Shown here: in pieces, positions 34,931 through 43,752 of the stretch | Position numbering within the stretch: position 1 is the first letter of the stretch | How the letters are laid out: the number at the start of each line of letters is the position of its first letter | Assembly: GCA_002363155.1 (NCBI GenBank) | Contig: DEWH01000024.1 | Location: forward strand, 1-64,000 | Direction of reading: 5' to 3' | Length of the DNA: 64,000 nt | Source: Ruminococcaceae bacterium UBA3215 | GTDB lineage: Bacteria > Bacillota > Clostridia > Oscillospirales > Ruminococcaceae | The notes under the pieces: generated by a model | Databases searched by the model: none | What the model was told of the DNA's origin: nothing | Seen by the model: only the letters and a program-made list of their open reading frames with translations | Position numbers and translations under genes: made by a program

Positions 34931-36073
34931 ATGGCAAGTTTATCATTAAGAGGCATATATAAGCGCTACCCCGGCGGAGTTGTAGCGGTTTCCGACTTCT
35001 CCATGAACATCAAGGATAAGGAATTCATTATCCTCGTTGGTCCTTCCGGATGCGGTAAGTCCACAACTCTTCGTATGATCGCAGGTCTTGAGGAAATTTC
35101 CGAAGGCGAGCTCTTCATAGGTGACCGTCTCGTAAACGACGTTGCTCCTAAGGACAGAGATATCGCGATGGTTTTCCAGAACTACGCTCTTTACCCCCAC
35201 ATGACAGTTTTCGAGAACATGGCTTTCGGCTTAAAGCTCAGAAAGGTTCCGAAAGATGAAATAAAGAAGCTCGTTGAAGAAGCAGCAAAGATACTCGATA
35301 TCGCTCACCTGCTCGACAGAAAGCCGAAGGCTTTGTCCGGCGGTCAGAGACAGCGTGTTGCGCTGGGCCGTGCTATCGTTCGTGATCCTCAGGTATTCCT
35401 CCTTGACGAGCCTCTGTCAAACCTCGACGCAAAGCTCCGTGCGCAGATGAGAACCGAGCTCTCCAAGCTCCATAAGAAACTCGGTACAACATTCATCTAC
35501 GTTACACATGACCAGATCGAGGCTATGACGATGGGTGACCGTATCGTTGTTATGAAGGACGGTTACATCCAGCAGATCGACTCGCCTCTGAACCTCTACG
35601 AGAACCCTGTAAACAAGTTCGTTGCAGGCTTCATCGGCACACCTCAGATGAACTTCATCGACGCTAAGCTCATCATGATGAACGGCAAGTACACAGTAGA
35701 GTTCGGTTCCGAAGATACAAAGACCTCCAGAGGAAGAAAGTTCTACGTTGAGATCCCGTCCGCTAAGGTTGACGCTGAAGCTCTCAACTACTACGTTGAC
35801 AAGGACGTTATCCTCGGTATCCGTCCCGAGAGCATCCACGATGAGGAAATGTTCCTCTCCGCTGCTACAACAGGCGTTATCGAAGCAAACGTTGATGTAA
35901 CAGAAATGATGGGTGCCGAGACATACCTCTACCTCACATGCGAAGGTATGCCGATCACAGCAAGAGTTTCGCCTCGCTGCGCAGCTCGTCCGCAGGATGT
36001 TGTTAAGCTCGCTATCGATCCTAACAAGATCCACCTCTTCGATGCAGCTGACGAACACGCTATCCTTTCATAA
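34931..36073 (+). CDS. msmX: Sugar ABC transporter ATP-binding protein, MsmX/UgpC type
   Basis: A 380-residue ATPase of the CUT1 family. Walker A is [10 protein letters not shown], the signature [15 protein letters not shown] and Walker [18 protein letters not shown]-terminal TOBE/regulatory domain begins near residue 240. MsmX-type ATPases energise several separate oligosaccharide importers; no permease or binding protein lies next to it here, which fits a shared ATPase. Codon use is that of a highly expressed gene. It has its own promoter and terminator. Confidence 0.94.
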   Translation: MASLSLRGIYKRYPGGVVAVSDFSMNIKDKEFIILVGPSGCGKSTTLRMIAGLEEISEGELFIGDRLVNDVAPKDRDIAMVFQNYALYPHMTVFENMAFGLKLRKVPKDEIKKLVEEAAKILDIAHLLDRKPKALSGGQRQRVALGRAIVRDPQVFLLDEPLSNLDAKLRAQMRTELSKLHKKLGTTFIYVTHDQIEAMTMGDRIVVMKDGYIQQIDSPLNLYENPVNKFVAGFIGTPQMNFIDAKLIMMNGKYTVEFGSEDTKTSRGRKFYVEIPSAKVDAEALNYYVDKDVILGIRPESIHDEEMFLSAATTGVIEANVDVTEMMGAETYLYLTCEGMPITARVSPRCAARPQDVVKLAIDPNKIHLFDAADEHAILS

Positions 36074-36088
36074 GAAACGCATAGAATT

Positions 36089-36122
36089 ATGCCGTACCGT
36101 GATCTGCGGTACGGCATTTTTT
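36089..36122 (+). terminator. Rho-independent terminator after msmX
   Basis: ATGCCGTACCG/CGGTACGGCAT stem followed by six Ts. Confidence 0.95.
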
Positions 36123-36141
36123 GCAGTAAACGGAGATCATT

Positions 36142-36750
36142 ATGGCTGAAAAAATACAACGCTCCGCCGAAGAGATCAAGGCAGAGTTCATTAAGATATA
36201 CACGGAAAACATAAAGCGCGACGGTGCCGACAGGCTCCTCGACTACCTCACAAACAAGTGCGACTTCTTCACCGCTCCCGCCAGCACCAAATACCACAGT
36301 GCTTATGAGGGCGGACTTGCACAGCACTCCCTCAATGTCTATCACTGCCTCAAGGCTTACCTTGAGCGGGAAAGAGTACAGGAGACTTACGGCGTGAAAG
36401 GCTATACCGATGAGCAGATAGCTCTCGTCGCACTGCTGCACGATATCTGCAAGACCGACTTCTACAAAGTCGATTACCGTAATGCCAAGAACGAACAGGG
36501 TCAGTGGGAGAAGGTGCCGTACTACCGCATAGAGGACAGCCTTCCCTACGGTCACGGAGAGAAGTCCGTCTATATGATAAGCGGTTTCATGCGCCTTTCA
36601 AGAGAGGAAGCAATGGCGATACGCTGGCACATGGGCTTTTCCTACGGCGATGTAAACGACAGAAACAACATCGGCAGGGCATTCGAGATGTTCCCCCTCG
36701 CCTTCGCACTGTCCACCGCGGATATGGAAGCTTCCTATTTTCTTGAATAA
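36142..36750 (+). CDS. HD-domain phosphohydrolase
   Basis: A 202-residue HD-superfamily protein. The metal-binding residues are seen in YHSAYEGGLAQHSLNVYHC and ALLHDICKTDFY (the HD pair), with GHGEKSVYMI and MAIRWHMGFS after it. Substrates of this subfamily are unknown; related small HD proteins act on nucleotides or nucleic acids. It follows the msmX terminator by about 20 bases, so its promoter is unclear. A TetR-type gene follows. Confidence 0.87.
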   Translation: MAEKIQRSAEEIKAEFIKIYTENIKRDGADRLLDYLTNKCDFFTAPASTKYHSAYEGGLAQHSLNVYHCLKAYLERERVQETYGVKGYTDEQIALVALLHDICKTDFYKVDYRNAKNEQGQWEKVPYYRIEDSLPYGHGEKSVYMISGFMRLSREEAMAIRWHMGFSYGDVNDRNNIGRAFEMFPLAFALSTADMEASYFLE

Positions 36751-36764
36751 ATGCCCCGAAAAGG

Positions 36765-36793
36765 TTGTAATTTCTCACGAAATGTGATATAAT
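36765..36793 (+). promoter_or_regulatory. Promoter for the TetR-recA-recX unit
   Basis: TTGTAA, a 17-base spacer and TATAAT. A TCAC...GTGA dyad lies in the spacer and could be a site for autoregulation. Confidence 0.82.
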
Positions 36794-36843
36794 GTTTAGT
36801 GTATTTTATACAAGATTATTACTGCCGCAGGGGAGGGGAGAGA

Positions 36844-37416
36844 TTGGCAAATCTTACGGAAAAGGCAATAAAAGCTTCTGTTCTGAAGCTCCTCAACGAA
36901 AGACCGATAAACCAGATCACGGTAAAGGATATAGTCGAGGACTGCGGTATCAACCGCAATTCGTTCTACTACCACTTCCGCGATCTTCCGTCACTGATCG
37001 AAGAAATGGTAATGGAGCAGGCGGAAGAACTCATAAAGGAATATCCGTCAATTAACTCGCTGGAGGAATGCCTTGATGCCGCGATAAGCTTCGCAATGAA
37101 CAACCGCAAGGCGGCAATGCACATCTACAACTCCGTAAGCCGCGATATCTACGAGCAGTACCTCTGGAGAGTCTGCGAGTATGTTGTTACCACATACATA
37201 AACAACGTGATGAGCGGCTACGATATCGACAGCTTCGACAAGGAAGTCATCATAAGCTTCTACAAATGCGCCTGCTTCGGACAGATTCTCGACTGGCAGA
37301 GAAGCGGCATGAAAAGCGATATCAAAAAGCAGTTCATGCGTATGTGCGAGATCAAAAAAGGTATGATAGAAGAGATCGCCCAGAAATGCGCGGTGACGAA
37401 AAATGAAAAGGAATAA
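36844..37416 (+). CDS. TetR/AcrR family regulator
   Basis: A 190-residue regulator read from a TTG at 36844 with GGGGAGGGG just upstream. The N-terminal helix-turn-helix is at about 10-50 (ITVKDIVEDCGINRNSFYYHFRDLPSLI), and the C-terminal ligand or dimer domain resembles the DhaS-type TetR_C_8 group (ISFYKCACFGQILDWQRSGM). It is the first gene before recA, separated by only 18 bp with no promoter between, so recA is probably expressed with it. Its ligand is unknown. Confidence 0.9.
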   Translation: MANLTEKAIKASVLKLLNERPINQITVKDIVEDCGINRNSFYYHFRDLPSLIEEMVMEQAEELIKEYPSINSLEECLDAAISFAMNNRKAAMHIYNSVSRDIYEQYLWRVCEYVVTTYINNVMSGYDIDSFDKEVIISFYKCACFGQILDWQRSGMKSDIKKQFMRMCEIKKGMIEEIAQKCAVTKNEKE

Positions 37417-37434
37417 CATCGAAAGGAACTAAAA

Positions 37435-38670
37435 ATGGCTAAAGCACCTTCTACCAAAAAAAGTCTTGAAAGACCGGTAACCCCGGAAGATAAAAAGAAA
37501 GCCCTCGACGCGGCTATCGCCCAGATCGAGAAGCAGTTCGGCGCAGGCTCGGTAATGAGAATGGGAGAAAAGACCACTCTTAATGTGGAGTCTATACCCA
37601 CAGGCTCGATCGGCCTTGATATGGCGCTCGGTATAGGCGGTCTCCCGAAAGGACGCATCATCGAGATCTTCGGGCCGGAATCCGGCGGTAAGACTACCGT
37701 TACCCTCCATGCGATCGCGGAAGCGCAGAAGCGCGGAGGTATTGCGGCATTCGTTGATGTCGAGCATGCCCTCGATCCCGTTTATGCGAAGGCTCTCGGA
37801 GTTGATGTGGATCAGCTTATCGTTTCCCAGCCGGATACCGGTGAACAGGCTCTCGATATTATGGAAGCACTCGTTCGTTCCGGCGCTATCGACATTATCG
37901 TTCTCGACTCCGTTGCGGCTATGGTAACCAAAGCCGAGATCGAAGGCGATATGGGAGATACCTTTGTAGGCGTACAGGCAAGACTTATGTCCGCGGCGAT
38001 GAAGAAACTCACAGCCGTTATCTCCAAGTCCAACACTGTCGCTATCTTCATCAACCAGGTCCGTGAAAAGATTGGTATTATGTTCGGCAACCCGGAGACT
38101 ACTCCCGGCGGACGCGCTCTCAAATTCTACGCTTCCGTCCGTATCGAAGTCCGCAAGGGTGAGGCTATAAAGGACGGCGCAGACACTATCGGAAACCGCA
38201 CAAAGTGCAAGGTCATCAAGAACAAGGTTGCTCCGCCTTTCAAGAGCTGTGAGTTCGATATGATATTCGGTCACGGTATTTCAAGGACAGGCGAAGTCCT
38301 CGACTACGCGATCGAGCTTGATATAATCAAGAAGTCCGGCGCGTGGTTCAGCTACAATGATATGCGCATCGGTCAGGGCCGCGAAAATACCAAGAAGTTC
38401 CTTGACGACAACCCTGACGTTATGAAGGAGATCGAGGACAAGATCTGGGCAAGTGCAGAAAAGCTTGACTACGACACCAGCGGCGAGGAAGAAGACGGTG
38501 CTGAAAGCACGGAGACTGAATCGGCTCCTGCTCCCGAAGCACCCGTATCCGATGCAGATGCACCCGCCGGCGACAAGGCAAAGCGCGGCAGGCCCAAGAA
38601 GAGCAGCGTGGTAGTTGCGGCGGACGATGATTTTGAAGAGTTTGCTATCGACGAGATAGATGCGGACTGA
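37435..38670 (+). CDS. recA: Recombinase A
   Basis: DNA strand-exchange protein for homologous recombination and SOS induction. Walker [10 protein letters not shown], the DNA-binding loops [13 protein letters not shown] and [30 protein letters not shown], and the polymerisation N-terminus are intact. At 411 residues it is longer than the usual 340-360: the last 60 residues form an acidic, Pro/Ala-rich tail containing KRGRPKKSS at 383-391, an AT-hook-like core. No LexA/DinR box is visible before the gene, and it appears to be co-transcribed with a TetR-type regulator and with recX. Confidence 0.97.
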   Translation: MAKAPSTKKSLERPVTPEDKKKALDAAIAQIEKQFGAGSVMRMGEKTTLNVESIPTGSIGLDMALGIGGLPKGRIIEIFGPESGGKTTVTLHAIAEAQKRGGIAAFVDVEHALDPVYAKALGVDVDQLIVSQPDTGEQALDIMEALVRSGAIDIIVLDSVAAMVTKAEIEGDMGDTFVGVQARLMSAAMKKLTAVISKSNTVAIFINQVREKIGIMFGNPETTPGGRALKFYASVRIEVRKGEAIKDGADTIGNRTKCKVIKNKVAPPFKSCEFDMIFGHGISRTGEVLDYAIELDIIKKSGAWFSYNDMRIGQGRENTKKFLDDNPDVMKEIEDKIWASAEKLDYDTSGEEEDGAESTETESAPAPEAPVSDADAPAGDKAKRGRPKKSSVVVAADDDFEEFAIDEIDAD

Positions 38671-38684
38671 TACAGACGTAAGCT

Positions 38685-39176
38685 ATGGAAGAGCTTGATA
38701 TCGCCAAGAGACGAGCCATGCACCTTCTCGGCGGACGCGATTACGGCAGGAACGAGCTTATAGAAAAGCTCAGGAACAACTACAGCGAAGAGACTGCCGT
38801 AAAAGTCGCGGAGCTTATGTGCGAATACGGGTATATTGACGACGACAGGTACGCGGAGAAGCTTGCGAGGCAGTACATAAAGGTGCGCAGATACGGCAAG
38901 AGCCGGGCGGCGCTTATGATGCGCCAGAAGCTTCTTGACACGGAGACAATAGAAAACGCACTGGAAAAGTACACATCAGAGGACATCACCGCTGAGATAG
39001 CGGAGATTCTGCGCAGGAAATACCGGGACAGGCTCTTTCTTCCCGGACTTGAGGGGAAGAAGGAGATGCAGAAGATAACGGCGGCGCTTGCACGGCGCGG
39101 CTACGGATACACCGACATAAAGAACGCCCTTTATCGGCTTAAGGACGAGATCGACGAACAGTCAGAGGAGGAATAA
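38685..39176 (+). CDS. recX: Regulatory protein RecX
   Basis: A 163-residue modulator of RecA filaments. The repeated three-helix units are visible: AMHLLGGRDYGRNELIEKL, VAELMCEYGYIDDDRYAEKLARQYI and RYGKSRAALMMRQKLL. It lies 14 bp after recA, the common arrangement. Confidence 0.92.
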   Translation: MEELDIAKRRAMHLLGGRDYGRNELIEKLRNNYSEETAVKVAELMCEYGYIDDDRYAEKLARQYIKVRRYGKSRAALMMRQKLLDTETIENALEKYTSEDITAEIAEILRRKYRDRLFLPGLEGKKEMQKITAALARRGYGYTDIKNALYRLKDEIDEQSEEE

Positions 39177-39180
39177 GACT

Positions 39181-39711
39181 ATGGCATTTTGCAATCACTG
39201 CGGCTCACAGCTCCCCGAAGGAGCACCTACCTGCCCGACGTGCGGAGCACCCGTGGGCAGCGGAAACGCGCAGCAGAATTTTCAGCAGAGCACTCAGAAC
39301 CAGACAGATAAGGGAGTAACTTTCGGAAACGCGAAGAATCTTACCGAAGATTTTGACCCCAACGATCTCGCAAGCAGCAACAAGTGGGCATATATACTTG
39401 CTTATCTGTGGATATTGTTTTTCCTGCCGCTTGTCGTATGCCCGGATTCAAAGGTGGGCAAGTTCCACGCGAACCAGGGACTTGTTATGCTGATATTCAG
39501 CTTTGCTGTCGGCATCATTTCCGCTATCGTGGGTGCGTTTGCACTGATCCCGGTTCCGATCGTAAGCTCGATTTTTGCCACACTCTCAAGGCTTATCAGC
39601 CTCGCCGGCGGTCTCATTCACCTCATAGTGTTCTTCTATGAACTCGTCAATATACTTAATAACCAAGCCGTCGAGATCCCAATCCTCGGTAAGTTTAAAC
39701 TCATCAAGTGA
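39181..39711 (+). CDS. Zinc-ribbon membrane protein
   Basis: A 176-residue protein with an N-terminal zinc ribbon (CNHCG and CPTCG), a Gln/Asn-rich linker and a C-terminal membrane part of about 110 residues resembling DUF4870 (SNKWAYILAYLWILFFLPLV, then GKFHANQGLVMLIFSFAVGI). Probable inner-membrane protein of unknown function. It begins 4 bp after recX, so it ends the recA transcript. Its terminator lies at 39914, beyond an inserted repeat. Confidence 0.85.
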   Translation: MAFCNHCGSQLPEGAPTCPTCGAPVGSGNAQQNFQQSTQNQTDKGVTFGNAKNLTEDFDPNDLASSNKWAYILAYLWILFFLPLVVCPDSKVGKFHANQGLVMLIFSFAVGIISAIVGAFALIPVPIVSSIFATLSRLISLAGGLIHLIVFFYELVNILNNQAVEIPILGKFKLIK

Positions 39712-39720
39712 TCTTGAGCG

Positions 39721-39763
39721 AGAGCTTTGAGAGACTTTGAGAGACTTTGAGAGACTTTGAGAC
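39721..39763. repeat. Tandem 10-bp GAGACTTTGA repeats
   Basis: Three perfect and one variant copies of a decamer head to tail. Related GAGAGATTT-like runs flank other repeat sites at 46577, 47025, 49122 and 53038. Confidence 0.8.
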
Positions 39764-39897
39764 GGGGCGCTGCCCCGGACCCCGCCAGCCCCCTTTAAAA
39801 AAGGGGGCTGGACACCCTAAACAGACTGCTGTGTTTCAGAGTGTACAGCTATGGGCTGGTGCCGACTGAAACGCAGTGGGGTTGGCGAAGATCCCTC
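39764..39897. repeat. Dispersed repeat, type B
   Basis: GGGGCGCTGCCCC hairpin, then a 27-bp near-palindrome (39785-39811) with CCAGCCCCC/GGGGGCTGG arms around TTTAAAAAA, then GACACCCTAA and a TTTCAG...CTGAAA module ending CAGTGGGGTTGGCGAAGA. Copies: 46685-46808, 49232-49480, 53165-53345, 43560-43735 and 46893-47020. Confidence 0.85.
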
Positions 39898-39913
39898 TCA
39901 GAAAATAACAAGA

Positions 39914-39950
39914 AAACAGCTTACAGAGAAATTTTCTGCAAGCTGTTTTT
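39914..39950 (+). terminator. Rho-independent terminator of the recA unit
   Basis: AAACAGCTT(A)CAGA and TCTG(C)AAGCTGTTT arms followed by Ts. It is separated from the stop codon by about 200 bp of repeat. Confidence 0.85.
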
Positions 39951-40037
39951 GTATTCAGATGAATATAACTAACCGTGGTGGCGCACCCGCCGATAGAAGA
40001 ATGTCGCTGCGCATTTCGCCGCGGGGTGTTCCCCGCC

Positions 40038-42062
40038 TCAAAAGATAAAGTCGTCCTTGCCGCCGACATCGGACGAACCGGCTTCCGGGAAGCTGTTATC
40101 GGGTTTCGGGAAGTCTTTCTCCGTTACCGGGAAGCCCATGCTTCCGGCATCGTCCGCAGGCTTGGGCGGGTCTTTCTTGAAGATGTTGTATGAGCTGCCT
40201 CCGGTGTAGCTGCTCGTGTATGTGCTGTACTTGCTGCCGCTGTCGAATATGCTGTATGTGCCGGTTCTCTCCGGAGCAGCCTCCGGCTTCTCCGGTATGC
40301 CTGCCGGCTCCTTGAATGCGCTCTGCGGCTCTGCCTCCGGCATAGCCGTTGGAGCTGCCGGAGCCGGTTGCTGCGGCGCTTTGAAAGCTTCGCTTTCCTG
40401 CGCCGGCTGCCGTGACGGAGCTTCCTTCTTCTCGATTGACCTCGGCTGCTCTTCCTCGTCAAGCTCGATGCCGCCGTTGCTTACATCAACATTCTTCTCC
40501 GTGTACGGATCAACCTCGTTCATATCGCCGCCCGATGCGCCGAACAGCATATTCCGCATCTCCGGATCTGTCTGCTCAACCTGGAAATCCGCACTTATAT
40601 TGTCCGCGGACGTTGCCGGTCTTATCTCCTCAACCGCCGGTTTCTCCGGCACCGGTTCCTTCGTCTCCGCCGGTATGATCGTGCCGAACATATTCGCGTA
40701 GCTGTGCGCGTCCGGATTTATAACCGGTATGTTCCCGTTGTGCGGCATCACCGCATTCCGCTGAACCTTTTCCTCCGGCGAAAGTCCGCCGTTCGATATG
40801 TCCACGAACTCTTCGCTCGCCGGGTCAACCGACGGCATACTCTCACCCGCAGGCTCACTCCGTACCGGTGCAGCCGGTCTCGCCCCTGTCGGTGTAACAC
40901 TGCCGAAGGTGCTGGTGTAAACCGGCATTCCCGTCTGCGGATCGTACATCATCGTTCCGCCGGCTGTATTTCCGTTAGCATTCTCGACAGGCGGTAACGG
41001 ACGCTCGCTATGACTGTAATCCTTTCTGTACGAGTCGCGCCTTATCCCGTATTTGTTGCCCGGCTGGAGACCGTATGTGTCGGAATGCTTCGGCACGCTG
41101 AATCCGTTATTGTTGTTCTGCGGGATATTTCCGGGGATCGGCGGGGTCTGGGGATTCCGGAAAGCCGGATCATTCTGCGGACTCGGTATATTGCCGCTTC
41201 CCGGTATTCCGCCCGGACGCGGTGCATTTGCATTCCCGCCCTGCTGATAGAACATATCGCTTGCGTTCTTAAGTCCTGTGGGCGAGTTCAGATTCGGGTC
41301 ATTGTTCGGCGATACGAAAGGCGCGCTCGTCTGCACATAGTTGTAGCTCGATGAGCTCTTGTTCTTCTTTATGATATAGACGACCGCAACTATCACCAGT
41401 ATCGCCAGCATTCCTATTCCCATAGGAAGCATAACATTCGCCGTCTGCGCGTGAAACTCGACAAGATACGGTACCATTGCGTCTTTGTAGGCATTTTCGA
41501 GGTATATCTTTTCAGACGCGGACGATTTCTCGAAATACCCGTAAACAAATTCGTGGATAAAATCATCGAATGCCTCTTTCTCTTCGGCATTCATCGTGCA
41601 TACCTCAGCACGTTCTATATTGACATGGGAGTTTGTCTCTGACGCTTCACCGTAGTAATAATCGTAAGTCTCGTCTATAAGCGATTCAAACACCGCGATC
41701 TGCGCCTTGTTGCCGGTCTTGTACATTATGATCTTTTCCGGTACGGAGTCGTCGATCGACTTGAAAAACGGTATCACATAATAGTATCCGGAAGTGTACG
41801 ACTTGCCCTTTATAATGTGCATCGTGTATTCCGTCGTTTCCACAGTCGCCGCATATCCGAGAGTCTCCGAAACCGTACCGTGAACTATGTCACCGACTCT
41901 GAACTCTTCCTTGGACAGGTAGTTTATGTCACGATGTGATGCAAAAAGATCTTTGAATGCATCAACCAGTCCAAATCCGGTCAGCATTATTCCGCCTATT
42001 GCCAGACCTAACAGAAGTCTTACCGCGAAACGGGGCAAACCGCTCTTACCCGAATATGCCAT
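40038..42062 (-). CDS. Large two-TM protein with Pro/Asn-rich C-terminal tail
   Basis: A 674-residue protein with no family I recognise. A first TM helix is at about 13-32, an external domain of about 175 residues follows, and a second helix is at about 213-236 (MGIGMLAILVIVAVVYII). The remaining 435 residues are a low-complexity, Pro/Asn/Gln/Ser-rich cytoplasmic tail. The tail contains two copies of a short motif, DPxSExxVDISNGG-like: SEEFVDISNGGLSPEEK and TEKNVDVSNGGIELDEEE, which could be docking peptides. RBS AGGAGGTGTC precedes the start. It lies downstream of serS on the same strand. Confidence 0.8.
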   Translation of the reverse strand: MAYSGKSGLPRFAVRLLLGLAIGGIMLTGFGLVDAFKDLFASHRDINYLSKEEFRVGDIVHGTVSETLGYAATVETTEYTMHIIKGKSYTSGYYYVIPFFKSIDDSVPEKIIMYKTGNKAQIAVFESLIDETYDYYYGEASETNSHVNIERAEVCTMNAEEKEAFDDFIHEFVYGYFEKSSASEKIYLENAYKDAMVPYLVEFHAQTANVMLPMGIGMLAILVIVAVVYIIKKNKSSSSYNYVQTSAPFVSPNNDPNLNSPTGLKNASDMFYQQGGNANAPRPGGIPGSGNIPSPQNDPAFRNPQTPPIPGNIPQNNNNGFSVPKHSDTYGLQPGNKYGIRRDSYRKDYSHSERPLPPVENANGNTAGGTMMYDPQTGMPVYTSTFGSVTPTGARPAAPVRSEPAGESMPSVDPASEEFVDISNGGLSPEEKVQRNAVMPHNGNIPVINPDAHSYANMFGTIIPAETKEPVPEKPAVEEIRPATSADNISADFQVEQTDPEMRNMLFGASGGDMNEVDPYTEKNVDVSNGGIELDEEEQPRSIEKKEAPSRQPAQESEAFKAPQQPAPAAPTAMPEAEPQSAFKEPAGIPEKPEAAPERTGTYSIFDSGSKYSTYTSSYTGGSSYNIFKKDPPKPADDAGSMGFPVTEKDFPKPDNSFPEAGSSDVGGKDDFIF

Positions 42063-42210
42063 ACAGACACCTCCTGTGAAACCGCCGTATAAACGATATT
42101 CCCCGTTTGCGGTATGATTGCCTGCCCGGGGAATACGTTAACTTGCCTATTTGTTTTTCTTTTAGTTAATGTCTGCTCATCAACTTAGGCAGTTATTGAG
42201 GACACATTAC

Positions 42211-43503
42211 TTACTTGTTCGGAACTTCGATCTTCGACATACCGCCCATGTAGGGTCTGAGTACTTCGGGGATATTTACCGAACCGTCTTCGTTGAGGTT
42301 GTTCTCAAGGAACGCGATAAGCATTCTCGGAGGTGCAACGACAGTATTGTTGAGAGTGTGTGCAAGATACTTCTTGCCGTCCTTGCCGGCGATCCTTATC
42401 TTTAAGCGGCGAGCCTGCGCGTCACCGAGGTTGGAACAGCTTCCGACCTCAAAGTACTTCTTCTGTCTCGGCGACCATGCTTCAACATCGACGCTCTTTA
42501 CTTTAAGATCGGCAAGGTCTCCGGAGCAGCACTCAAGTGTTCTTACCGGTATATCCATGGAGCGGAAGAGATCGACTGTATTCTTCCAGAGCTTGTCATA
42601 CCATACCGGGCTGTCCTCGGGCTTGCATATTACGATCATTTCCTGCTTCTCGAACTGGTGGATACGGTAAACGCCGCGCTCCTCAAGTCCGTGAGCGCCC
42701 TTCTCCTTGCGGAAGCAGGGAGAGTAGCTGGTGAGGGTGTGGGGAAGTGTCTCTTCCGGAACGATAGTATCTATATACTTACCGATCATGGAATGCTCAC
42801 TCGTACCGATCAGGTAGAGGTCTTCGCCCTCGATCTTGTACATCATTGCGTCCATTTCCGCAAAGCTCATAACGCCGGTAACAACGTTGCTTCTTATCAT
42901 AAACGGAGGCACACAGTAGGTAAAGCCCCTGTTTATCATAAAGTCTCTCGCGTAGGCGAGAACAGCGGAATGCAGTCTCGCGATATCTCCCATAAGATAG
43001 TAGAAGCCGTTGCCCGCAACTCGTCTTGCGGCATCAAGGTCAATACCGTTGAGCTTCTCCATAATATCGGTGTGGTAGGGTATCTCGAAATCCGGAACTT
43101 TCGGCTCGCCGAAACGCTCTACTTCAACATTCTCGGAATCGTCCTTTCCTATCGGAACACTGGGATCGATGATGTTCGGTATTGTCATCATTATCTTTGT
43201 GATCTTCTCGGAAAGCTCGGCTTCCTTTGCTTCAAGCTCTGCAAGTCTTGCGGAGAATTCGCCTACCTTCTTCTTTGCGGCTTCGGCTTCTTCCTTCTGA
43301 CCTTTGCCCATGAGTGCGCCGATCTCCTTGGAGATGCGGTTTCTGTCAGCGCGGAGTCCGTCGGCTTCCTGCTGAGTCTTGCGGCTTTCGGCATCAAGCT
43401 CTATGACCTCGTCAACGAGCGGAAGCTTCTGATCCTGAAACTTCTTCCTGATATTTTCCTTTACCGCATCGGGGTTTTCCCTTAAAAATTTAATGTCGAT
43501 CAT
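42211..43503 (-). CDS. serS: Seryl-tRNA synthetase
   Basis: A 430-residue class II synthetase. The N-terminal helical hairpin (to about 110) holds the tRNA-binding coiled coil; motif 2 is SPCFRKEKGAHGLEERGVYRIHQFEKQEM and motif 3 VVAPPRMLIAFLENN, followed by IPEVLRPYMGG. Motif 3 differs from the usual GRTLVAILEN form but keeps the key arginine. Length is normal. The ATG follows AAAGGATAT. The 5' leader is occupied by a dispersed repeat and shows no T-box. Confidence 0.95.
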   Translation of the reverse strand: MIDIKFLRENPDAVKENIRKKFQDQKLPLVDEVIELDAESRKTQQEADGLRADRNRISKEIGALMGKGQKEEAEAAKKKVGEFSARLAELEAKEAELSEKITKIMMTIPNIIDPSVPIGKDDSENVEVERFGEPKVPDFEIPYHTDIMEKLNGIDLDAARRVAGNGFYYLMGDIARLHSAVLAYARDFMINRGFTYCVPPFMIRSNVVTGVMSFAEMDAMMYKIEGEDLYLIGTSEHSMIGKYIDTIVPEETLPHTLTSYSPCFRKEKGAHGLEERGVYRIHQFEKQEMIVICKPEDSPVWYDKLWKNTVDLFRSMDIPVRTLECCSGDLADLKVKSVDVEAWSPRQKKYFEVGSCSNLGDAQARRLKIRIAGKDGKKYLAHTLNNTVVAPPRMLIAFLENNLNEDGSVNIPEVLRPYMGGMSKIEVPNK

Positions 43504-43559
43504 TTTATTTATATCCTTTCATTAATAATTAATCTGATCTTTACTATCGAATCTGTATC

Positions 43560-43735
43560 CCCACTGCTGCGAGCAGAATAGTAGCATCGGGACTCTCATT
43601 CAGCTGTACAGTTATCAATGAGTCGCCGCCTGTGCAAGAGTATGAGTCTGAACTTCACCCGTGCGGCGGATCAATTTAGGGTGTCCAGCCACCTTTTTTA
43701 AAGGGGGCTGGCGGGGTCGCAGGGGCAGAGCCCCC
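43560..43735. repeat. Dispersed repeat, type B, reverse orientation
   Basis: Carries CCAGCC...GGGGGCTGG (43685-43711) with TTAGGGTGTCCAGCC, and a module with GAGTCGCCGCCTGTGCAAGA and CCGTGCGGCGGAT whose reverse complement occurs at 53210-53290. It fills the leader between parB and serS. Confidence 0.78.
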
Positions 43736-43752
43736 GTCTAAAAATTTCTCTT

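Larger units (their letters stand above)
39712..40037. other. Repeat-filled convergent intergenic region
   Basis: About 326 bp with no gene. From left: tandem GAGACTTTGA decamers (39721-39763), a type B repeat (39764-39897), a terminator (39914-39950) and a CCGCCGATAGAAGAATGTCGCT module with a GCGGGGTGTTCCCCGC hairpin (39970-40036), a copy of the one at the left window edge. Confidence 0.7.

Noticed and set aside
43504..43752. Possible T-box leader of serS
   Set aside because: The leader lacks the T-box AGGGTGGNACCGCG core; its structure is explained by a reversed dispersed repeat.
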